Of a stretch of DNA of 6,619 nucleotides, positions 1-5,669 are shown one piece after another. The DNA lies in assembly GCA_013214885.1 (NCBI GenBank), contig JABSRS010000199.1, positions 1-6,619 of the forward strand, read 5' to 3'. Both the position numbers and the translations under genes were made by a program. A model generated the notes under the pieces. It did not search any database. It was given only the letters and a program-made list of their open reading frames with translations, and was not told where the DNA came from. Each line of letters opens with the position of its first letter. Position 1 is the stretch's first letter. The stretch is from Gammaproteobacteria bacterium (GTDB lineage: Bacteria; Pseudomonadota; Gammaproteobacteria; Enterobacterales; Psychrobiaceae).

Positions 1-2126
1 TGGCCGTTGCTGCCCCGTTTACGAACTGCCCGAGTAATGCCTTTTTGTTTCAGGGCAATCCTGTTTCAACTTATGGGATTAATTTAGTCACGGGCAATTA
101 CTCTCTGCTGCAGGATGATCCTGGGATCAGTGCCAACATCAATGGACTTGGCTTTGATCAACAAGACCGCTATTTATATGGTTTCAATACCACCCAATTA
201 AAATTTTCCAGAATGGGCAGTGATTTTAAAGTTGAAACCCTTAATCTCAGTGGCTTACCCCCTAGCACCTCATTTTATGTTGGTGACGTCGCCAACCATG
301 TTTATTACTTATACCGTACCAATACTGGCTTTTATAAGGTTGATTTAAGCCCGCTCGATCAAAATCCCAGCGCGCAGCTAACCGCCGAATTAATCACCAC
401 GACTGCAACCGTGGGCTTAACCGATTTTGCCTTTCATCCCAATGACAATAGGCTGTATGGCGTTGATAACTCTACGGGCGTGTTATATCAGTTTAACCCG
501 CAAAATGGTGTAGCATTTGCGATGGGCAATACGGGTGAAACAGGTACCTTCGGCGCGATGTATTTTGATGTTAATGGCTATTTTTACCTGTCGCGCAACC
601 AAGATGGTCAGATATATCGCATTGATTTATCGAGCCTTAGCCCAAGCAGCTCAGAGGCTTATTTAAGCGCGTTAGATGTCAGTGCCGTTAAGTTTGCCGA
701 TGGTCCAAGTTCTAGTCAAAACGATGGTGCCCGTTGTGCTAGCGCACCATTGATTGACGAGGACATTCCTTCGACCATCGATTTTGGTGATGCGCCATTA
801 AGCTATGGCACGACTTTAGCCGATAACGGCGCCAGACATCTAATTGATCCCACCACTTATTTAGGGCTAAACCCACCAGACGGTGACTATGATGGTTACT
901 CTGGTGCAGAGTCCGATGACACAAGCTTAATAAATAGTGACAGTTTTGATGACGAAGAAGGCGTCAATTTTGTCACCCCACTTGAAACAGGTCTTGATGC
1001 TGTAGTGAGTGTTTATGCCTCAGGCAGCGGTATATTAAGCGGCTGGTTTGACTGGAATCGAGATGGTGATTTTGATGATTTAGATGAACAAGCGATTGTC
1101 GATGTCGACCTAGACGCGGGTTTGAATGTCGTGTCACTACGCGTTCCAGAAGGCGCAAGCCCTGGCAGCAGTTGGAGTCGCTTTCGTTTTAGCCAACAAA
1201 GTGGCCTGGCTCATTTTGGCGGCAGTACCAGCGGTGAAGTTGAGGATCACCCAATCAATATTGCTAACGCTAATTTAAGCTATCGGTATTATCCCAGTGA
1301 AAACACCTGGGTAACGTTAGCCTACGAAGACAAGTGGCCCGAAAGTGAAGATTATGACATGAATGATGTGGTCTTAAATTACCGCACCAGTGAGGTGATC
1401 CGCGATGGCGAAGTTATCCGCATTGATATCAAAGGAGAGCTCCAAGCATTAGGGGGTTATCACCATAACGGCTTTGCGGTGCAGCTGGTCAATATTGCAA
1501 CCTCTAATGTCAACGCCCAAACGGTGCGCTTGCTCTATAACAATATTAAACAACAATATAGCGGCGAAAACGGAGCCGATACTTATCCAATTCTCGAATC
1601 AGGCCAACCTAATGCGGTGGTGGTGATTAGTCAGGATCTGTGGAAGCACGTAACAAGCGTATGTATTCATTATCGCAGCGAGCCTGGCTGTACACAATCG
1701 CAAGTGTTCGACTTTGAAGTCAGTGTGCCTTTAATAAATTCCGTGCCATTAAGCAGTGTTCCAGCTGCGCCGTACGACCCATTTATCTTTGCCACCGAAG
1801 GGCTTTATCATGGCGAAAGCTTTAGCGAACACCCTGGTCGGACACTCGAAATTCATCTAGCGGATCATCCACCGACCGCCAAATTTAACCCTGATTTTTT
1901 TGGCTTGGCCGATGATACCAGTGACCCTACTAGTGATCGTTATTTTAGGACCATCAACAACCTACCCTGGGCACTAGAAATAACCGAGCAATGGCAATGG
2001 CCAAGCGAGCGTAAAACGATATTACAGGCTTATCCAAACTTTCTACAATTTGTCGAATCACAGGGTAGTAATAACACCGACTGGTTTCAATCAAACCATG
2101 CCGTTAGTCAGCATTTATTTCAATAA
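1..2126 (+). CDS. LruC domain-containing exported protein with DUF6923-like and GEVED domains (5' end cut by window)
   Basis: The reading frame is open to the left edge (first whole codon at 3), so the TTG at 45 is internal and the true start lies outside. 707 residues are visible; numbering below counts from the TTG. The first residues (AVAAPF, then TNCPSNAFLFQ) look like the end of a Sec signal peptide followed by the mature N-terminus. Residues 1 to about 230 resemble DUF6923 regions, which have propeller-like repeats around YLYG, RLYGVD and FYLS; Cys231 could pair with the Cys in NCPSN. A GEVED domain spans about 246 (DFGDAP) to 403 (SGEVEDH), with an Asp-rich probable calcium loop at 336-345 (DWNRDGDFDD). 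An LruC domain fills about 413 to 693, with YEDKWP at 427, DYDMNDVV at 436 and a late NNLPWALEI motif. It is probably secreted or surface-exposed; the molecular role is unknown. The lipoprotein gene starts 21 nt downstream. Domain calls come from remembered family motifs, and the LruC call is the firmest. Confidence 0.88.
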   Translation, partial: AVAAPFTNCPSNAFLFQGNPVSTYGINLVTGNYSLLQDDPGISANINGLGFDQQDRYLYGFNTTQLKFSRMGSDFKVETLNLSGLPPSTSFYVGDVANHVYYLYRTNTGFYKVDLSPLDQNPSAQLTAELITTTATVGLTDFAFHPNDNRLYGVDNSTGVLYQFNPQNGVAFAMGNTGETGTFGAMYFDVNGYFYLSRNQDGQIYRIDLSSLSPSSSEAYLSALDVSAVKFADGPSSSQNDGARCASAPLIDEDIPSTIDFGDAPLSYGTTLADNGARHLIDPTTYLGLNPPDGDYDGYSGAESDDTSLINSDSFDDEEGVNFVTPLETGLDAVVSVYASGSGILSGWFDWNRDGDFDDLDEQAIVDVDLDAGLNVVSLRVPEGASPGSSWSRFRFSQQSGLAHFGGSTSGEVEDHPINIANANLSYRYYPSENTWVTLAYEDKWPESEDYDMNDVVLNYRTSEVIRDGEVIRIDIKGELQALGGYHHNGFAVQLVNIATSNVNAQTVRLLYNNIKQQYSGENGADTYPILESGQPNAVVVISQDLWKHVTSVCIHYRSEPGCTQSQVFDFEVSVPLINSVPLSSVPAAPYDPFIFATEGLYHGESFSEHPGRTLEIHLADHPPTAKFNPDFFGLADDTSDPTSDRYFRTINNLPWALEITEQWQWPSERKTILQAYPNFLQFVESQGSNNTDWFQSNHAVSQHLFQ

Positions 2127-2136
2127 AATTATTAGC

Positions 2137-2143
2137 GAGGTGA
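2137..2143 (+). promoter_or_regulatory. Strong ribosome binding site of the lipoprotein gene
   Basis: GAGGTGA lies 4 nt before the ATG at 2148 (7 nt counting from the GAGG core). It fixes the start of the lipoprotein gene. It sits in the 21-nt gap after the upstream stop codon, which supports translation of both genes from one mRNA. Confidence 0.8.
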
Positions 2144-2147
2144 TGTC

Positions 2148-2618
2148 ATGTATAACAAATATTCACAAAAGCAGACTTTAATTTTAATATTGTGTTTATC
2201 GGTATTTATTATGCTTAGCGGTTGTGGCGGTGGTGGTGACTCAGAGGCAGCGGCGCCAATCGCACCAACTGTCGACCAAAATGACGAGCCCGTGGTAGAT
2301 ATCAACACGCTAGTGGCTGCGCCAGACTTTAGTTTTACCACCAAGAGCGATGTCACGGTCAATCTGAACATTGAGCAATACCAGGATCAGCGCAGTGTCA
2401 TTAACATTTATCGCCAATACCAGTTATTAGACACTGGTGATTATTACCCAAAAACAGCGAGTCGGGTTGTATCGGGCCCATTGATAAATGGTCACTTTTC
2501 TCAATCGTTCATTGGGCTCAATCAGCAAACGCAATATCTAGTCGAGGTGTGGTCATTTGATGGTTCACCGCCGCTACAACGGGAATTAACCGTCACAAAT
2601 AATCAATTAAGTTGGTAA
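2148..2618 (+). CDS. Small outer-membrane lipoprotein of unknown function, partner of the LruC protein
   Basis: This 156-residue protein has a lysine-containing N-terminus, a hydrophobic stretch at about 10-23 and a lipobox L23-S24-G25-C26, so Cys26 should be lipidated after signal peptidase II cleavage. The residue after the Cys is Gly rather than Asp, which under the enterobacterial Lol rule favours the outer membrane. A run of four glycines and an acidic, Ala/Pro-containing linker follow to about residue 55. The remaining 100 residues are rich in Thr, Val, Gln and Tyr with alternating hydrophobic positions (for example QYLVEVWSFDG), suggesting a small beta-sandwich domain. Apart from Cys16 in the signal and Cys26 there are no cysteines. 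The gene follows the LruC-domain gene by 21 nt with its own strong Shine-Dalgarno, so co-transcription is likely. I do not recognise a named family; the lipoprotein call is firm, and a link in function to the LruC protein is inferred from position. Confidence 0.85.
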   Translation: MYNKYSQKQTLILILCLSVFIMLSGCGGGGDSEAAAPIAPTVDQNDEPVVDINTLVAAPDFSFTTKSDVTVNLNIEQYQDQRSVINIYRQYQLLDTGDYYPKTASRVVSGPLINGHFSQSFIGLNQQTQYLVEVWSFDGSPPLQRELTVTNNQLSW

Positions 2619-2636
2619 AAACCTTTTCTCCTGGCC

Positions 2637-2678
2637 AGTCTTTAGTTATATTGTATAAAACTAATATAACTAAAGACT
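2637..2678. promoter_or_regulatory. Perfect 16-bp inverted repeat before the persulfide reductase gene: probable operator, possibly a terminator
   Basis: The arm AGTCTTTAGTTATATT (2637-2652) is matched exactly by AATATAACTAAAGACT (2663-2678) around a 10-nt spacer. The element fills most of the 68 nt between the lipoprotein stop and the ATG at 2687. It contains several -10-like hexamers (TATATT 2647, TATAAA 2654, TATAAC 2665), and TTTTCT at 2624 is a weak -35 candidate 17 nt before TATATT. An AT-rich palindrome over a promoter fits an ArsR-family operator, and a persulfide-type ArsR regulator is encoded just downstream. Alternatively, the RNA hairpin followed by five Ts (2678-2682) could terminate the lipoprotein transcript, although its stem has only three G-C pairs. 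Symmetry is seen directly; function is inferred. Confidence 0.6.
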
Positions 2679-2686
2679 TTTTCATT

Positions 2687-4357
2687 ATGACTAAAATATT
2701 AATTGTTGGCGGCGTTGCTGGCGGTGCTAGTGCAGCAGCAAGAGCGCGTCGATTAGATGAGCATGCCGACATCATCATGTTCGAAAAAGATCAGCACATC
2801 TCTTTTGCCAACTGCGGTTTTCCTTATCATATTAGCGGCGACATTGAAGATTATGATGCGCTGTTATTGCAAACGCCGCAAAGTTTTAATGCCCGTTTTA
2901 AGGTCGATGTTAGGGTCAACAATGAAGTAATTGCGATTGATAAAGCCAACAAAACCATCACGGTTAAAGATCATATTAAAGATATCACTTATCAAGAAAG
3001 TTATGACAAATTACTATTAAGCCCTGGCGCCGCACCATTTATCCCACCTATTAATGGGATTAAAAACGATCTGACCTTTAGTCTGCGCACCCTTGATGAT
3101 ATGACCAGAATCATTAACTTAATTAAAACCAATAACATCACTAACGCCACTGTGTGCGGTGGTGGTTTTATCGGCCTTGAAATGGTCGAAGCATTAGTGG
3201 CTAATAACATTAAAGTGAGTCTGGTTGAGCTGGCAAACCAAGTCATGCCCAGTGTCGATATTGAAATGGCCCAGCCATTAGCCCAAGAACTTCAAGATCA
3301 TGGGGTTACCTTATATTTAGAACAAGCATTGCAAACCGTGGTCCAGGATAATAATCAGTTATTTCTAACATTAGACAGTGGCACCACGATCAACAGTCAA
3401 TTATTGATTATGGCAGTGGGTGTACGTCCCAATACCAGCTTAGCGGACATGGCACACTTAGAGCTTGGTGAAACTGGCGCAATTAAAGTCAATGCTCAAA
3501 TGCAAACCAGCGACAGTGATATTTATGCGGTCGGTGATGCCGTACAGTCCAATCATTTTGTGAGCCAAAGCCCTGCCCATATTCCGCTTGCTGGTCCTGC
3601 TAATCGCCAAGGCCGCATTGCCGGTGAAAACATGCTTGGCGGAACAGCCCAATATCAAGATACCCAAGGTACCGCCATTTGTAAGGTATTTGACTATGCG
3701 ATTGCCAGTGTTGGATTAAGTGAAAAAGCCCTCAAAAAACAAGGGATAGCATTTACCAAGGTGTACTTACACGGCCCAAGCCACGCGGCTTATTATCCAG
3801 GTGCTTGTCCAATCAGCCTTAAATTAATGTTTTGCCCAACCAGTTCGCTCATTTTAGGCGCCCAGGCCGTTGGTAAAGACGGCATCGACAAACGGATTGA
3901 TATTTTAAGTGTCGCGCAACGAGCAGGAATGACGGTTGAGCAATTGCAGCATTTAGAACTCAGTTATGCCCCGCCGTTTGGCTCTGCCAAAGATATTATT
4001 AATCAAGCAGGTTTTGTCGCCACTAATGTGCAAAATGGCTCAATGCCAATTATAAATGCCGATGAGTTAGTCCTTGGCGCGCCGCATCAATCATTAATCG
4101 ACATTCGAAACCCAGCCGAGCTTGCCAAGTTTGGCACCATTGCTGGCGCGATCAATATTCCAGTAAATCAACTGCGCGATCGGATTAATGAATTACCAAA
4201 AGATCAACAACTAGTGATTATTTGTCAGGTTGGCTTACGTGGACATGTTGCAACTAGGTTACTAAAAAATCTTAACTTCGATGCCGTGAATTTGACGGGA
4301 GGCTTTAAAACCTGGCTAAATTATCAACGCGAAGTTGTGCAAGTAACGAGTTGTTAA
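2687..4357 (+). CDS. Coenzyme A-disulfide/persulfide reductase with C-terminal rhodanese domain (CoADR-Rhd, Npsr-like)
   Basis: This 556-residue protein is a pyridine nucleotide-disulfide oxidoreductase that should use FAD and NAD(P)H to reduce CoA-disulfide, CoA-persulfide or polysulfide in the cytoplasm. The FAD site begins at MTKILIVGGVAGG (1-13). The single redox Cys is Cys43 in SFANCGFPY, which distinguishes this family from CXXXXC disulfide reductases. GGGFIGLE at 158-165 is the NAD(P)H site and YAVGDA at 280-285 the second FAD motif. The dimerisation domain carries Tyr369/Tyr370 and YAPPF at 427, matching the tyrosines used by CoADRs. A rhodanese domain covers about 458-548, with DIR at 472 and the active loop CQVGLRG at Cys513. 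The layout matches the NADH-dependent persulfide reductase (Npsr) of Shewanella loihica. The ATG at 2687 is chosen because the FAD motif starts there; the in-frame TTG at 2612 would add 25 residues encoded by the palindrome region. No good Shine-Dalgarno is visible. A BigR/SqrR-like regulator follows. Confidence 0.92.
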   Translation: MTKILIVGGVAGGASAAARARRLDEHADIIMFEKDQHISFANCGFPYHISGDIEDYDALLLQTPQSFNARFKVDVRVNNEVIAIDKANKTITVKDHIKDITYQESYDKLLLSPGAAPFIPPINGIKNDLTFSLRTLDDMTRIINLIKTNNITNATVCGGGFIGLEMVEALVANNIKVSLVELANQVMPSVDIEMAQPLAQELQDHGVTLYLEQALQTVVQDNNQLFLTLDSGTTINSQLLIMAVGVRPNTSLADMAHLELGETGAIKVNAQMQTSDSDIYAVGDAVQSNHFVSQSPAHIPLAGPANRQGRIAGENMLGGTAQYQDTQGTAICKVFDYAIASVGLSEKALKKQGIAFTKVYLHGPSHAAYYPGACPISLKLMFCPTSSLILGAQAVGKDGIDKRIDILSVAQRAGMTVEQLQHLELSYAPPFGSAKDIINQAGFVATNVQNGSMPIINADELVLGAPHQSLIDIRNPAELAKFGTIAGAINIPVNQLRDRINELPKDQQLVIICQVGLRGHVATRLLKNLNFDAVNLTGGFKTWLNYQREVVQVTSC

Positions 4358-4377
4358 CAAAAAAGCAACGATCAGAC

Positions 4378-4402
4378 CCTACATAGTAGGATTTACTAGT
4401 AA
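4378..4402. repeat. Two small adjacent palindromes in the leader of the ArsR-type regulator gene
   Basis: CCTAC (4378-4382) and GTAGG (4386-4390) form an inverted repeat around ATA. It is followed at once by the exact 10-bp palindrome TTACTAGTAA (4393-4402). Both lie in the 107-nt gap between the reductase and the regulator. Dyads of this size are common by chance, but clustered here with a third one they are candidate regulator-binding sites. No sequence match to the larger palindrome at 2637 is evident beyond a loose TTA-TAA similarity. Confidence 0.35.
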
Positions 4403-4419
4403 TAACATGGTATTGAGAT

Positions 4420-4442
4420 TATGGTGCTTTGTAAGCACCATA
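4420..4442. promoter_or_regulatory. 9-bp inverted repeat upstream of the ArsR-type regulator: operator or 5' UTR hairpin
   Basis: TATGGTGCT (4420-4428) pairs exactly with AGCACCATA (4434-4442) around a TTGTA loop, ending 22 nt before the regulator's ATG. No T-tract follows on either strand, so a simple intrinsic terminator is unlikely. It could be an autoregulatory operator or a hairpin that stabilises or pauses the mRNA. I cannot assign a convincing -35/-10 pair in this gap. Confidence 0.5.
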
Positions 4443-4454
4443 TAAAAACAATAA

Positions 4455-4458
4455 AGGG
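4455..4458 (+). promoter_or_regulatory. Ribosome binding site of the ArsR-type regulator
   Basis: AGGG within AAAGGGAT lies 6 nt before the ATG at 4465 and supports that start. It lies beyond the hairpin at 4420-4442, so the hairpin would leave it accessible. Confidence 0.65.
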
Positions 4459-4464
4459 ATAACG

Positions 4465-4764
4465 ATGACCATCGACTTCACACAACTAGAAGCTAACGTC
4501 GACCAAGCGGTTACTTTACTAAAAGCGATGGCTAATAATCACCGGTTAATGATTCTTTGCGTACTACAAGAAAATGAACTATCGGTTAGCCAGCTCAATG
4601 AGATCATTCCTGTGGCTCAATCTTCATTGTCACAGCATTTGGCGTGGCTACGCCGCGAAGGTTTTGTTAAAACCCGTCGCGATTCTCAAACCATTTATTA
4701 TTCGCTCGACTCGAAAGAAGTTGCCGCGCTAATTGCCACTTTACATGGTCAATTTTGCTGCTAA
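4465..4764 (+). CDS. ArsR/SmtB-family repressor of the persulfide-sensing BigR/SqrR/YgaV type
   Basis: This 99-residue protein is the normal size for a dimeric ArsR-family winged-helix repressor. It begins with a helix and the ALANPRRL-like segment KAMANNHRLMILC (20-32). The recognition region is PVAQSSLSQHLAWLRREGFV (49-68), and the wing is TRRDSQTIYYSL (70-81). The classic metal-binding ELCVCDL box of ArsR is absent. Instead Cys32 and Cys98 are 66 residues apart, the same spacing as the redox pairs of BigR (42/108) and SqrR (41/107), which form disulfide or tetrasulfide links when exposed to reactive sulfur. An additional Cys99 ends the chain. It should therefore repress the adjacent CoADR-rhodanese gene, and possibly itself, until persulfide or polysulfide accumulates. 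The gene follows the reductase by 107 nt on the same strand, with several inverted repeats between. Family membership is very likely; the sulfur-sensing role is inferred from cysteines and context. Confidence 0.9.
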   Translation: MTIDFTQLEANVDQAVTLLKAMANNHRLMILCVLQENELSVSQLNEIIPVAQSSLSQHLAWLRREGFVKTRRDSQTIYYSLDSKEVAALIATLHGQFCC

Positions 4765-4769
4765 CGTTA

Positions 4770-5645
4770 CTATTTAGTGTTAAATGTCTCTAGTCTCGCG
4801 TGCAGGCTAGAGGTGTCCCAGCGACTACCGCCAATCCCCTGCACTTCGCCGTAAAACTGATCAACTAGTGCGGTCACTGGAAGTTTAGCGTTATTGTGAC
4901 GAGCTTCGTTAAGGGTGATTGCTAAGTCTTTGCGCATCCAGTCCACGGCAAAACCAAACTCATAACTGTTATCAATCATTGCTTGGTGACGATTTTCCAT
5001 TTGCCACGATTGCGCAGCTCCTTTAGAGATAACATCAATCACTTTGTTAACATCCAAATCGGCACATTTTGCAAAATGAATCGCTTCCGCCAGCCCCTGA
5101 ACCACACCAGCAATACAAATTTGATTAACCATTTTAGCCAGCTGACCACTACCAACGCCACCAATCAACTCGGCGCACTTGGCATAGGCATCAATCACTG
5201 GACGTACTTTATTGAACACGGCTTGCTCACCGCCAATCATAATCGTTAGCACGCCGTTTTCCGCCCCAGCTTGACCGCCAGACACTGGTGCATCGAGAAA
5301 ATCTATGCCTTGACCCAAACAAATTGCTGATAACTCACGTGCGACATCTGCTGAAGCGGTGGTGTGATCCACTAAAATACTCCCAGCTGACATCCCCGCC
5401 AGCACGCCAGTCTCGCCAAGTACGACACTGCGTAAATCATCATCATTACCAACGCAGGTAAAGACCATGCTGGCATCTTTAGCCGCTTCATTAGGCGTAC
5501 TTGCAACATCACCTTGGTATTGTTGTTGCCATTGTTTGGCTTTGGCACTGGTGCGGTTATAGACACAGACCTGGTGACCTTGTTGCTGTAAAAAGCCAGC
5601 CATTGGGAATCCCATGACTCCGAGACCAATAAATGCAACTTTCAT
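4770..5645 (-). CDS. NAD(P)-dependent beta-hydroxyacid dehydrogenase (3-hydroxyisobutyrate dehydrogenase / GarR family)
   Basis: This 291-residue protein is full length for a family of cytosolic enzymes that interconvert short beta-hydroxyacids and semialdehydes (3-hydroxyisobutyrate, tartronate semialdehyde, glyoxylate or succinic semialdehyde). The N-terminal Rossmann motif is FIGLGVMGFPMA (5-16). VYNRT at 28-32 has Asn-Arg-Thr after the second strand, where NADPH-using members carry it, so NADPH preference is inferred. The substrate signature is DAPVSGGQAGAENG (118-131), the catalytic Lys is Lys171 in GQLAKMVNQ, and KDL lies at 239-241 in the C-terminal helical domain. All key residues are present, so the enzyme looks active, but the exact substrate cannot be told. 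The start is supported by AAGGG 7 nt upstream. It follows the carbohydrate kinase gene by 24 nt on the same strand, suggesting one operon and a shared catabolic route. Its stop lies 5 nt from that of the regulator on the other strand. Confidence 0.92.
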   Translation of the reverse strand: MKVAFIGLGVMGFPMAGFLQQQGHQVCVYNRTSAKAKQWQQQYQGDVASTPNEAAKDASMVFTCVGNDDDLRSVVLGETGVLAGMSAGSILVDHTTASADVARELSAICLGQGIDFLDAPVSGGQAGAENGVLTIMIGGEQAVFNKVRPVIDAYAKCAELIGGVGSGQLAKMVNQICIAGVVQGLAEAIHFAKCADLDVNKVIDVISKGAAQSWQMENRHQAMIDNSYEFGFAVDWMRKDLAITLNEARHNNAKLPVTALVDQFYGEVQGIGGSRWDTSSLHARLETFNTK

Positions 5646-5652
5646 AATAGCG

Positions 5653-5657
5653 CCCTT
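5653..5657 (-). promoter_or_regulatory. Ribosome binding site of the beta-hydroxyacid dehydrogenase gene
   Basis: Read on the minus strand this is AAGGG, 7 nt before the ATG at 5645. It sits in the 24-nt gap after the kinase stop codon and supports the chosen start and coupled translation of the two genes. Confidence 0.65.
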
Positions 5658-5669
5658 GTAAAAATTTGA

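Noticed and set aside
45..47. TTG as start of the LruC-domain gene
   Set aside because: The frame is open to the window edge and upstream codons encode what looks like a signal peptide end and the conserved NCPSNAFLFQ mature N-terminus, so this TTG is an internal Leu.
739..1158. Minus-strand open frames inside the LruC-domain gene (739-924, 973-1158)
   Set aside because: His/Arg/Leu-rich translations with no recognisable motif, fully inside a well-supported gene on the other strand.
2132..2371. Minus-strand 79-residue open frame opposite the lipoprotein
   Set aside because: It is antisense to the lipobox and Gly-rich region, and its Pro run is just the complement of the Gly codons.
2612..2686. 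25-residue N-terminal extension of the reductase from a TTG start
   Set aside because: The TTG overlaps the lipoprotein's last codons, the extension is encoded by the palindrome, and the FAD-binding motif begins right at the ATG at 2687.
4788..4812. CTCTAG/CTAGAG inverted repeat as a terminator for the regulator gene
   Set aside because: It is a 6-bp stem with a 13-nt loop inside the dehydrogenase coding end and no T-tract; chance is sufficient.
4983..5249. Plus-strand 88-residue open frame inside the dehydrogenase
   Set aside because: Antisense shadow of conserved dehydrogenase sequence, with no domain.
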